Assembly: GCF_900116445.1 (NCBI RefSeq)
Contig: NZ_FPBH01000024.1
Span: 1 to 64,000 of the forward strand
Length of the DNA stretch: 64,000 bases
Reading direction: 5' to 3'
Source: Paraburkholderia aspalathi
GTDB taxonomy: Bacteria > Pseudomonadota > Gammaproteobacteria > Burkholderiales > Burkholderiaceae
Shown here: positions 1-7,889 of the stretch, piece by piece
Layout: every line of letters starts with the position of its first letter
Position numbering within the stretch: position 1 is the stretch's first letter
The notes under the pieces: generated by a model
Databases searched by the model: none
What the model was told of the DNA's origin: nothing
The model's input: the letters and a program-made list of their open reading frames with translations, nothing else
Made by a program: the position numbers and the translations under genes

Positions 1-272
1 ACACCATGGGCTGCCGAGCCTCGCGCATGAACGATGCGCTCGGGGATACGTTCGTGGTCGAAGTGCGTGATCTTCTCACGCATGATGAAATCTTCGAGCA
101 GCGAGGGGCCGCGCGGACCGGCGCGCAACGTGTTCTGATTGTCGGCGATCTTCACGCCCTGATTGGTTCGCAGCGCAGCGCCGTCGGGACGCACGCGAAA
201 CGATTCAAGATCCTGCATTTTGCTGTCGTCAGCCGGCGTTGCGGGCTGACGGGTGCCGGTTTTTCCTGCCAT
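1..272 (-). CDS. katE: Catalase, large-subunit HPII type (5' part only)
   Basis: Heme catalase that disproportionates hydrogen peroxide; the gene runs off the left edge so only the first 90 residues are visible. The translation contains the clade-2 catalase entry region: NQGVKIADNQNTLRAGPRGP, LLEDFIMREKITHFDHERIP and ERIVHARGSAAHG, whose His82 is the expected distal active-site histidine. The start ATG at 270-272 (read on minus) is preceded by an AAGGAGA ribosome site. The extended N-terminus before the catalase core fits the large-subunit HPII clade. It is divergent from the seven-gene operon and shares a 324-base intergenic region with it. The family call is secure; subunit size cannot be checked because the gene is cut. 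Confidence 0.9.
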   Translation of the reverse strand, partial: MAGKTGTRQPATPADDSKMQDLESFRVRPDGAALRTNQGVKIADNQNTLRAGPRGPSLLEDFIMREKITHFDHERIPERIVHARGSAAHG

Positions 273-596
273 GGAAACTCTCCTTGGGTAAGCAGCGCCA
301 GGGCGATGATTCGCACTGGCTCGAACATCCGAATCAGCAAACATTGTTCCCAATCACGGCTGCACGAATCCACTTCCGGCATGCCCTATGACACTCGCGC
401 ATACTGTGCTGCATGCGGCACGGAATTTCTGCGCCGGGCTAAAGAGGACACGCAGGTACATACATTGCTCAGCGTGGGAATGCACGCACTCAATGCGGCA
501 CCGCTGGATGCCGCGGATAAAGTGTCATATGTGACATCGGGCGCGGCAGGGCGTAACGCGTGAAGCCTTGCGCGCCATCCGTTTGTGGAGACTGCG
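273..596. other. Divergent intergenic region between katE and the seven-gene operon
   Basis: No gene is supported here. It should hold the katE promoter on minus and the operon promoter on plus. The only clear structure is the inverted repeat at 523-536. A GTG at 585 could extend the next gene by four codons, but it sits inside the GTGGAG that serves as ribosome site for the ATG at 597. Confidence 0.6.
523..536. promoter_or_regulatory. Inverted repeat, possible operator
   Basis: TGTCATATGTGACA is TGTCA and its reverse complement TGACA around a 4-base spacer, about 60 bases before the operon start. A related repeat with a 5-base spacer lies at 54694-54710. Placement suits a repressor or activator site, but no regulator is identified. 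Confidence 0.4.
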
Positions 597-2393
597 ATGG
601 CTCAAACCGTCGGTGATTTTATTGTAGAAAGACTGCACGCCTGGGGCGTGCGGCGTATCTACGGGTACCCGGGAGACGGCATCAATGGCGTATTCGGTGC
701 GCTGAACCGTGCAAAGGGAAAGATCGAGTTCGTCCAGGTGCGGCACGAGGAAATGGCGGCATTCATGGCCTCGGCGCATGCAAAGTTCACCGGCGAACTG
801 GGGGTATGCATTGCCACTTCCGGGCCTGGCGCCTCGCATCTGATCACCGGGCTTTACGACGCCCGCATGGATCACATGCCCGTGCTGGCGATTGCCGGGC
901 AACAGGCGCGTGCTGCGCTCGGCGGTCACTACCAGCAGGAACTGGACCTGCTGTCCATGTTCAAGGACGTCGCCGGTGCGTTCGTGGAGCAGGCGAGCGT
1001 GCCGTCGCAAGTCCGGCATCTGGTCGACCGTGCAGTACGCACCGCGCTTTCGGAGCGTAAGGTCACGGCTATCGTGCTGCCCAACGATCTGCAGGACCTT
1101 GCCTATGAAGCGCCCGGTCGCAAACACGGCACCCTGCATTCGGGCGTCGGCTATCGCGCGCCGCGACTCGTTCCCTACCCTGACGATCTGCAGCAGGCGG
1201 CCGACGTGCTTAACGCTGGCAACAAAGTCGCCATTCTGGTCGGCGCAGGCGCGTTGCATGCTACCGACGAAGTCATCGCCGTAGCGGAAAAACTCGGTGC
1301 GGGCGTCGCCAAGGCCCTGCTCGGCAAGGCCGCGCTGCCGGATGATTTGCCCTGGGTCACGGGTTCGATCGGGCTGCTCGGCACCAAGCCCAGCTACGAG
1401 CTGATGAGCGAGTGCGATACCTTGCTGATGATCGGCTCCGGATTTCCGTACTCCGAATTCCTCCCGAAAGAAGGCGCCGCGCGTGGCGTGCAGATCGACC
1501 TCAAGGCCGACATGCTGAGCTTGCGCTATCCGATGGAAGTCAACCTGGTGGGCGACAGCGTTGAGACGCTCCGCGCACTGCTGCCCTTGCTCGAGGAGAA
1601 ACAAGACCGCGCGTGGCGCAAGAAAATCGAAGGCTGGACGGCCGACTGGTGGAATACGCTCGACAAGCGTGCCCATGAAGCCGGCAAGAACGGTATGAAC
1701 CCTCAGCGCAGTGTCTGGGAACTCTCATCGCGCATACCGGCAAATGCCATCGTCACAAGCGACTCGGGCTCATGCGCGAACTGGTATGCACGCGATCTGA
1801 AAATACAGCGCGGCATGATGTGCTCGCTGTCAGGTGGTCTTGCATCAATGGGCGCGGCAGTGCCGTATGCGATCGCCGCGAAATTCGCGTACCCCGAGCG
1901 ACCCGTGATCGCGCTGGTGGGTGACGGCGCGATGCAGATGAACAATATGGCGGAACTCATCACGGTGGCCAAATACTGGAAACAGTGGGCCGATCCGCGC
2001 TGGATCTGCATGGTGCTCAACAACAGCGATCTGAACCAGGTGACGTGGGAGCAACGCGCAATGGAAGGCGATCCGAAGTTCGAGGCATCGCAGGACATTC
2101 CGTCGGTGCCCTATCACCGCTTTGCGGAGTTGATTGGCCTCACCGGCATTTACGTCGACGACGCCGAACAGATGGGTGAAGCATGGGACCGGGCGCTCGC
2201 TTCGGACCGGCCGGTCGTGATCGAAGTAAAGGCCGATCCGGATATTCCGCCCCTACCGCCGCATATCACGCTGGCGCAGGCAAAAGCATTTGCATCGACG
2301 CTGATCAAGCGCGATCCGAATGAAGGCAACGTGATAGTCGAAACGGCGAAGCAGGTGCTCGATGCCGTGTTGCCGGGGCATCGCGACAAATGA
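597..2393 (+). CDS. Thiamine-diphosphate-dependent enzyme (pyruvate oxidase/acetolactate synthase-like)
   Basis: A 598-residue ThDP enzyme of the POX/AHAS superfamily, probably acting on a 2-keto acid. The N-terminal pyrimidine-binding domain has YGYPGDGINGVF and the catalytic glutamate in RHEEMAAF (Glu51). A central Rossmann-like domain follows around 190-330. The C-terminal pyrophosphate domain has the GDG...NN metal/ThDP motif (GDGAMQMNNMAEL near 442, then VLNNSDL). Length matches the family. Start chosen at the ATG with GTGGAG upstream. It overlaps the next gene by ATGA, implying translational coupling. It is first in a seven-gene operon with sugar-oxidation genes, so a role on a keto-acid product is inferred; it is not clearly a biosynthetic AHAS because no small regulatory subunit is present. 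Confidence 0.88.
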   Translation: MAQTVGDFIVERLHAWGVRRIYGYPGDGINGVFGALNRAKGKIEFVQVRHEEMAAFMASAHAKFTGELGVCIATSGPGASHLITGLYDARMDHMPVLAIAGQQARAALGGHYQQELDLLSMFKDVAGAFVEQASVPSQVRHLVDRAVRTALSERKVTAIVLPNDLQDLAYEAPGRKHGTLHSGVGYRAPRLVPYPDDLQQAADVLNAGNKVAILVGAGALHATDEVIAVAEKLGAGVAKALLGKAALPDDLPWVTGSIGLLGTKPSYELMSECDTLLMIGSGFPYSEFLPKEGAARGVQIDLKADMLSLRYPMEVNLVGDSVETLRALLPLLEEKQDRAWRKKIEGWTADWWNTLDKRAHEAGKNGMNPQRSVWELSSRIPANAIVTSDSGSCANWYARDLKIQRGMMCSLSGGLASMGAAVPYAIAAKFAYPERPVIALVGDGAMQMNNMAELITVAKYWKQWADPRWICMVLNNSDLNQVTWEQRAMEGDPKFEASQDIPSVPYHRFAELIGLTGIYVDDAEQMGEAWDRALASDRPVVIEVKADPDIPPLPPHITLAQAKAFASTLIKRDPNEGNVIVETAKQVLDAVLPGHRDK

Positions 2394-3532
2394 CGCCACG
2401 CCCGACGTCCCCCTCCCCGGTGTTTCCCGGAGCGGACGGTTCGCCAGTCCCGGTTACCGCGCTGCGTGCCCAGGCGTTTCGCATTCCGACCGATTTTCTG
2501 GAAGCCGACGGCACCTTCGCGTGGGACGCCACCACGCTGGTGCTGGTCGAACTGGACGCTGGCGGCCAGACCGGCATTGGCTACACATACAGCGACGCGA
2601 GCATCGTCAGGCTGATTCACGGCACGCTTGGCGCATGTGTGCTGGACGCCAGTGTCTGGGACATCGGCGCGCTGTGGTTGCGCATGCAACAGCAGGTGCG
2701 CAATCTCGGACGCGCGGGCCTCGCGTCCACCGCCATCTCGGCCGTCGACTGCGCACTATGGGATCTCAAAGCCAGACTGCTTGGCGTGCCGCTCGCACAA
2801 CTACTCGGCGCACGGCGCACGCATGTACCAATCTACGGCAGCGGCGGCTTCACGACTTACGACGACAGGCAGTTGTGCGAACAATTGGCGCGTTGGGTCG
2901 ACCAGGACGGTTGCCGCTGGGTCAAGATCAAAGTCGGCACAGAGCCGTCCAGGGACCCGGGCCGGGTCGCGGCGGCACGCGCCGCGATCGGCGACGCGGG
3001 GCTGTTCGTCGACGCCAACGGCGCGCTCAGCGTCAAGTCCGCGCTGTACTACGCGCAGGAGTTCGCCACCCAGGGCGTTGAATGGTTCGAAGAGCCGGTT
3101 TCATCCGACGACCGGTCCGGCCTAGCCGCGTTACGTGAACGCGTGCCGCCGGCTATGGAGATCGCCGCGGGAGAATACGGCTACACACTCGACGATTTTC
3201 GCCTGCTGCTCGAAGCGCGCGCCGTCGATGTGCTGCAAGCAGACGTGAGCCGATGCGGCGGCGTCACCGGCTTTCTGCAGGCGGCAGCGCTCTGTGAAGC
3301 GTTTCATATACCGTTGTCGGCGCATTGCGCACCGGCATTGCACCTGCATGTGGCCAGCGCTGTCCCCCGTCTGCGTCATCAGGAATGGTTCCACGATCAC
3401 GTGCGCATCGAAGCGATGTTGTTCGACGGTGCACCCCAGCCTTTAAACGGCGCTATTGCACCCGATATGACGCGGCCCGGTTGCGGCCTGGCATTCAGGC
3501 ATCGCGACGCGCAGCGCTATCTGATCCAATGA
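2390..3532 (+). CDS. Enolase-superfamily enzyme (mandelate racemase/sugar-acid dehydratase-like)
   Basis: A 380-residue member of the enolase superfamily, which abstracts a proton alpha to a carboxylate. The barrel shows KIKV (lysines near 179 and 181), the three metal acidic ligands in FVDANGAL (about 208), WFEEPV (about 235) and AGEYGY (about 260), and the histidine in SAHCAP (about 311). This KxK plus His pattern fits the mandelate racemase/aldonate dehydratase side of the family; the substrate cannot be read from sequence. It starts inside the stop of the ThDP gene (ATGA) and is followed 17 bases later by a membrane-protein gene. The operon context suggests a sugar-acid substrate, which would feed a 2-keto acid to the upstream enzyme. 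Confidence 0.88.
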   Translation: MTPRPTSPSPVFPGADGSPVPVTALRAQAFRIPTDFLEADGTFAWDATTLVLVELDAGGQTGIGYTYSDASIVRLIHGTLGACVLDASVWDIGALWLRMQQQVRNLGRAGLASTAISAVDCALWDLKARLLGVPLAQLLGARRTHVPIYGSGGFTTYDDRQLCEQLARWVDQDGCRWVKIKVGTEPSRDPGRVAAARAAIGDAGLFVDANGALSVKSALYYAQEFATQGVEWFEEPVSSDDRSGLAALRERVPPAMEIAAGEYGYTLDDFRLLLEARAVDVLQADVSRCGGVTGFLQAAALCEAFHIPLSAHCAPALHLHVASAVPRLRHQEWFHDHVRIEAMLFDGAPQPLNGAIAPDMTRPGCGLAFRHRDAQRYLIQ

Positions 3533-3549
3533 ACGGAGCGAACTGACGA

Positions 3550-4512
3550 ATGGGCTCTCAACGTCTTCTCGGTCTGGTTTGCGCTGCGGCGGGCGCGGCC
3601 GCGCTCACCGTGGTCGCCACGCGCAATCCGATCACGCCCAAGGCAGGCAGGCAACGCATCCCGTCCAGTGCACGCCCTCCTGCGCGCGCGGCGTCGCGCG
3701 ACCTGGTTCATATTGCAGCTGCGCGCTCGTTCAATCATGGCTCGGCGCTTCTCGCCCTTTCGGTGCTCGCCGACAGCGCGATGGAACACTATCGCGGCTC
3801 GTTCGACAATCCGGCGATGTATGCGCCACTCGTCTCGTCGGCATTGTCGCTGCTCGCGGGGCTGCACGGCGGTGGCGATGCGAAAACGCACCGGCACACG
3901 CTTCGGCACGCAATTTATCTGACCGCTGCCGCGGTCGGTATATCGGGCACCGCGTTCCATGTCTATAACGTCACCAAGCGTCCCGGCGGCTGGAGCTGGA
4001 ACAACCTGTTTTATGCCGCTCCGATCGGCGCACCCACGGCGTTGCTGCTCTCAGGCGCTCTGGGGACCGCCGCGGAACGTCTACGCGACGAACCGGCCGT
4101 TGACCCGCAACTGTTTGGTATGCCCGCCGGACGCGCGCTCGGCCTGCTGGTCGCGGCCGGTCTTGCCGGCACGGTCGCCGAGGCCGGACTGCTGCATTTT
4201 CGCGGCGCTTTCCAGAACCCGGTCATGTATGCGCCCGTCAGTCTGCCGCCAATCGCGGCTGCGTTACTCGCGCACGCCGCGCTCGGGGCACCGCGCGAAC
4301 GGTGGTTCACTCGGTTATGGCTGCGGGTTACCGCGGCGCTCGGCCTCGCCGGTGCCGGTTTTCACGCGCGCGGCATTGCCCGCAATCAGGGCGGCTGGCG
4401 TAACTGGAGCCAGAATCTTTTCAATGGACCGCCATTGCCCGCGCCGCCCAGTTTTTCAGCTTTGGCATTGGCCGGTCTTGCCGCACTTCGCCTGCGGGAG
4501 ACAGAAAAATGA
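3550..4512 (+). CDS. Internally duplicated polytopic membrane protein, function unknown
   Basis: I do not recognise this 320-residue family. After an N-terminal hydrophobic segment (6-24) it has about eight membrane segments arranged as two copies of a four-helix unit. HYRGSFDNPAMYAP (80-93) matches HFRGAFQNPVMYAP (216-229), and FHVYNVTKRPGGW (136-148) matches FHARGIARNQGGW (271-283). Each copy keeps two histidines at equivalent places: His80/His137 and His216/His272. There is no CXXCH motif. It lies between the enolase-type and flavoprotein genes and overlaps the next gene by four bases, so it is probably the membrane partner of the dehydrogenase. A heme- or quinone-binding anchor is inference only. 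Confidence 0.75.
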   Translation: MGSQRLLGLVCAAAGAAALTVVATRNPITPKAGRQRIPSSARPPARAASRDLVHIAAARSFNHGSALLALSVLADSAMEHYRGSFDNPAMYAPLVSSALSLLAGLHGGGDAKTHRHTLRHAIYLTAAAVGISGTAFHVYNVTKRPGGWSWNNLFYAAPIGAPTALLLSGALGTAAERLRDEPAVDPQLFGMPAGRALGLLVAAGLAGTVAEAGLLHFRGAFQNPVMYAPVSLPPIAAALLAHAALGAPRERWFTRLWLRVTAALGLAGAGFHARGIARNQGGWRNWSQNLFNGPPLPAPPSFSALALAGLAALRLRETEK

Positions 4513-5162
4513 CCCACGCGAGGAACACCCGCTACCCCGGCTACGACGTACTGAACAAACGCGGCACGCCGTCGTGGGACGACGCGACGCGCGCGGTCAT
4601 CGACGAACGCCTCGCCACGCCACGTGAGCCGCAATTTTTCAACGCCGCGCAATGGCTTGCGGTGGTTCACCTCTGCCGCTGCATCGTACCGCAGGCGGAC
4701 GCCGAGCCGCTGGTACCGCTCGCGGCCCTGCTCGACGCGAAGCTCGCAGAAAACGCCGGTGACGGCTATCGCGACGCACGCCTGCCACCGACGCGCGACG
4801 CCTGGCGCATCGGCCTTGCCGCGCTCGACGCCGAAAGCCGCTCGCAATTCGACCTGCCGTTCTCTAGCCTTGAAAGACCCATTCAACACGCGCTGCTCGA
4901 GCAGATGCAACGCGGCGACATGCATCACGATGCGTGGCAGGACATGCCCTCGAAGCTCTTTTTCAGCAAGCGCCTGCTGCACGATATTTGCAGTGCGTAC
5001 TACTCGCACCCCCATTCGTGGAGCGAAATGGGCTTCGGCGGCCCGGCCAATCCACGCGGCTACGTACGCATGCATTTCGACCGTCGCGATCCGTGGGAAG
5101 CCGCGGAGGCGGGCCCCGGCGTCGAGGATAAAGCGCGCAAGGAGAATCGCCGTGCTCGATGA
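4509..5162 (+). CDS. Gluconate 2-dehydrogenase subunit 3-like (hitch-hiker) protein
   Basis: A 217-residue small subunit of the type that accompanies GMC-type sugar dehydrogenases. Recognisable features are FFNAAQWLAVVHLCRCIVPQ near the N-terminus and the C-terminal segment SYYSHPHSWSEMGFGGPANP-like pattern typical of subunit 3. Members of the family often carry a Tat signal that exports the flavoprotein with it; here the N-terminus (MTHARNTRYPGYD) has no twin-arginine or hydrophobic stretch, so the complex is probably cytoplasmic. It overlaps the membrane-protein gene upstream by 4 bases and the GMC gene downstream by 11 bases, which argues for a stoichiometric complex. Confidence 0.82.
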   Translation: MTHARNTRYPGYDVLNKRGTPSWDDATRAVIDERLATPREPQFFNAAQWLAVVHLCRCIVPQADAEPLVPLAALLDAKLAENAGDGYRDARLPPTRDAWRIGLAALDAESRSQFDLPFSSLERPIQHALLEQMQRGDMHHDAWQDMPSKLFFSKRLLHDICSAYYSHPHSWSEMGFGGPANPRGYVRMHFDRRDPWEAAEAGPGVEDKARKENRRAR

Positions 5163-6795
5163 CGCCTTGCATCATCCGCGCGGCAAGGACGGACGCGCCC
5201 CGGACGTGTTCCGCACCGGCGCATGGGTGCCGATGTGCGCGTATCGCAACGACGAGGAAGTCGACTTTGCGATTGTCGGCACCGGCGCGGGCGGCGGCAC
5301 GCTGGCGTGCCGCCTCGCCGAACAGGGCTTCAAGGTGGTCGCATTCGACGCGGGTGCGTGGTGGCGTCCGCTTGAGGAATTCGCTTCGGATGAAACGCAC
5401 CAGGCCAAACTGTTCTGGACCGACGAGCGCATCTGCGACGGCGACAATCAGCTGCAACTCGGCAGCAACAACAGCGGCAAGGCGGTGGGTGGGAGCACCG
5501 TGCACTTCGCCATGGTGTCGCTGCGCTTTCGTCCCGAGTGGTTCAGATCGCGCAGCCTGCTGGGCTACGGCGCGGACTGGCCGCTCGACTGGCGTGAGAT
5601 GTGGCGCTACTACGAGCAGGTCGAAAACGCATTGAAGATAGCCGGGCCGATCAGTTATCCATGGGGGCCGCCCCGGCCACGCTACCCGTACCGCGCGCAT
5701 GAATTGAATGCGGCGGCGCTGGTGCTTGCACGCGGCGCCGAGGCGATGGGCATTCGCTGGACCGAGACACCCCTCGCCACGCTGTCCGCGCCGCGTGGAC
5801 TCGCGCATCCCTGCGTATATCGCGGTTTTTGCGTGTCCGGTTGCGCAACCAACGCCAAGCAAAGCGCGCTGGTCACATGGATTCCGCGCGCTGTGAAGGC
5901 GGGCGCCGAGATACGCGATCTGGCGATGGTCGGCCGGATCGCGACGAATGCCGCAGGCCGCGTGAACGGCGTCGAGTATCTGCGGGAAGGGCGCTGGCAG
6001 TTTCAACGTGCCAAAAACGTAGTGGTGGCGGGCTACGCAATCGAGACGCCGCGCCTGTTATTGATGTCGGCGACGAGCCACTATCCCGACGGTCTGGCGA
6101 ATAGCTCAGGGTTAGTCGGCAAGAACCTGATGGCGCAGTCGAACCAGGCGGTCTACGGCACGCTGGATGAAGAAATCCGCTGGTACAAGGGGCCGCCGTC
6201 GCTAGCCATTACCGAGCATTGGAATTACACCGATACCGGTAAAGACTTCTTTGGCGGTTACTCGTATATGAGCCAGGGACCGTTGCCAGAAGTTTGGGCC
6301 GGCGTGCAGAACAAACGCGGCTTGTGGGGCGACGCACTCGCCGCCGAGATGCTGAAGTACAACCATCAGGCAGGGCTGAAGATTGTCGGTGAAATGCTGC
6401 CGCAGGAGCGCAACCGCGTCACGCTTGCCGACGAAAAAGATCAGTACGGCTTGCCGGTCGCGCGCGTCACCTATTCGTGGTGCGACAACGACCGGCGACT
6501 CATCGCGCATTCGCTCGACTTCATGGAGCAGGCGCTCGCCGCAGCCGGCGGCCGCGACCTATGGCGCGAAGCCGACGATACCTGTCATCTGAACGGCACA
6601 GCGCGCATGGGCGACGATCCCGCGACGAGCGTTGTCAACGCCGACTGCCGAAGCTGGGACATACCCAACCTGTGGATTTGCGACGGGTCGGTGTTCCCGA
6701 CCGTGGGCGGTGTCAATCCATCGCTGACGATCCAGGCGATTGCCTGCCGCACGGCGGAGCGCATCGGAATGCTCGCCGCGCGCGGCGAACTGTAG
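5152..6795 (+). CDS. GMC-family FAD-dependent sugar/alcohol dehydrogenase, catalytic subunit
   Basis: A 547-residue flavoprotein. The dinucleotide motif VGTGAGGGTLACRLAEQG lies near residue 40, the second GMC signature at NNSGKAVGGSTVHFAM near 110, and the C-terminal catalytic region has CHLNGTARMG and GGVNPSLTIQA, carrying the His and Asn of the family. A cysteine cluster C221-x5-C227-x3-C231 recalls the iron-sulfur site of FAD-glucose dehydrogenases. Start is GTG at 5152 with AAGGAGA upstream; the reading frame is open further 5' but without a better start. It overlaps the hitch-hiker subunit gene. No cytochrome c subunit gene follows, which is unusual for this enzyme type. Substrate is probably a sugar, polyol or sugar acid. 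Confidence 0.88.
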   Translation: MLDDALHHPRGKDGRAPDVFRTGAWVPMCAYRNDEEVDFAIVGTGAGGGTLACRLAEQGFKVVAFDAGAWWRPLEEFASDETHQAKLFWTDERICDGDNQLQLGSNNSGKAVGGSTVHFAMVSLRFRPEWFRSRSLLGYGADWPLDWREMWRYYEQVENALKIAGPISYPWGPPRPRYPYRAHELNAAALVLARGAEAMGIRWTETPLATLSAPRGLAHPCVYRGFCVSGCATNAKQSALVTWIPRAVKAGAEIRDLAMVGRIATNAAGRVNGVEYLREGRWQFQRAKNVVVAGYAIETPRLLLMSATSHYPDGLANSSGLVGKNLMAQSNQAVYGTLDEEIRWYKGPPSLAITEHWNYTDTGKDFFGGYSYMSQGPLPEVWAGVQNKRGLWGDALAAEMLKYNHQAGLKIVGEMLPQERNRVTLADEKDQYGLPVARVTYSWCDNDRRLIAHSLDFMEQALAAAGGRDLWREADDTCHLNGTARMGDDPATSVVNADCRSWDIPNLWICDGSVFPTVGGVNPSLTIQAIACRTAERIGMLAARGEL

Positions 6796-6867
6796 CGTGA
6801 ATATGCAAGCCGCACCGGTGCGAAAGCCAAGCGCGTACGCGCCGTCACGGACAACTCAGGAGAACTT

Positions 6868-7878
6868 ATGTGGCACATGCTCGATCGGCCCAAAGTCGTG
6901 GTTATCACAGGGGCGAGCGCGGGCGTGGGGCGGGCCGCCGCCCTCGCCTTCGCCCAACGCGGCGCGCATGTTGCGCTGCTGGCGCGTGACCTGGCGGCGC
7001 TCGACGACACCGCCGGGCAGGTGCGCAAGTTCGGCGTGCGGGCGCTGCCTGTTGCGCTCGACGTCAGCGACGCCGACGCGGTCGAGACTGCGGCCGCGCG
7101 CGTGGAAACCGAACTGGGTCCAATCGACGTGTGGATCAACAACGCGATGCTCACCGTGTTCGGCCCGGTGGCCAGCCTGACGCCGGACGAGTTCTCGCGC
7201 GTGACGCAGGTGACTTATCTGGGTTACGTCTGGGGCACGATGGCGGCACTGAGACGCATGGCGCCCCGCAATCGCGGCTGCATCGTGCAAGTGGGCTCGG
7301 CCCTGGCCTATCGCTCGATTCCGCTCCAGGCGGCCTATTGCGGCGCCAAGCATGCGATCCGCGGTTTCACTGACGCGCTTCGATGTGAACTGCTGCATGA
7401 ACACAGCCGCATCCATCTGACAATGGTCCAGATGCCCGCGCTGAACACGCCGCAGTTCGACTGGGCCGAGAATCACATGCCCCATGCTCCGCAGCCGGTG
7501 GTGCCCATCTATCAGCCGGAAGTCGCGGCGCGTGCGATCGTCTGGGCGGCCGCGCACCGGCGAAGGGAGGTCTATGTCGGTATGTCGACGGTGAAGGCCA
7601 TTCTCGCCAACAAGATTGCCCCCGGCTTGCTGGATCGCTTTCTCGGACGCACCGGATATCAGGCGCAAGAACGAGCGGCGCCGGTCGATGCGGCAGCCCC
7701 TTCCAATCTCTGGCAGCCGGTGACGGGCGCCCATCGCGTTCATGGTCCATTCGACGCGCAGGCAAACGGGCGCAGTGGCGCGCTATGGCTGGACACCCAC
7801 CGACCACTCGTGCTCGGTGCCGCGTTGGTCATCGCGGCGTTGAGTTGGCGCCGGTGGGCTCGACGCCCGGATCGTTAG
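6868..7878 (+). CDS. SDR-family oxidoreductase with C-terminal membrane segment
   Basis: A 336-residue short-chain dehydrogenase. It has the cofactor motif TGASAGVG (about 13-20), NNAM, the catalytic Ser near VQVGSALAYRS and the YCGAK Tyr/Lys pair, all in the classical order. The SDR domain ends by about 250; the remainder is a linker and a hydrophobic segment (PLVLGAALVIAALSW) followed by an arginine-rich tail, suggesting the enzyme is tethered to the inner membrane. An AGGAG-type ribosome site lies before the ATG. It is 72 bases after the GMC gene and 11 bases before the GH15 gene, in the same operon. Confidence 0.87.
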   Translation: MWHMLDRPKVVVITGASAGVGRAAALAFAQRGAHVALLARDLAALDDTAGQVRKFGVRALPVALDVSDADAVETAAARVETELGPIDVWINNAMLTVFGPVASLTPDEFSRVTQVTYLGYVWGTMAALRRMAPRNRGCIVQVGSALAYRSIPLQAAYCGAKHAIRGFTDALRCELLHEHSRIHLTMVQMPALNTPQFDWAENHMPHAPQPVVPIYQPEVAARAIVWAAAHRRREVYVGMSTVKAILANKIAPGLLDRFLGRTGYQAQERAAPVDAAAPSNLWQPVTGAHRVHGPFDAQANGRSGALWLDTHRPLVLGAALVIAALSWRRWARRPDR

Positions 7879-7889
7879 GCGGGTATCCC

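Noticed and set aside
6-563. 185-codon plus-strand frame across the left edge
   Set aside because: It lies antisense to the catalase N-terminus, has no ribosome site and gives no recognisable protein.
7785-7889. 35-codon N-terminal extension of the GH15 protein
   Set aside because: It overlaps the SDR coding region and the GH15 domain starts at MAMRIEDYALLG.
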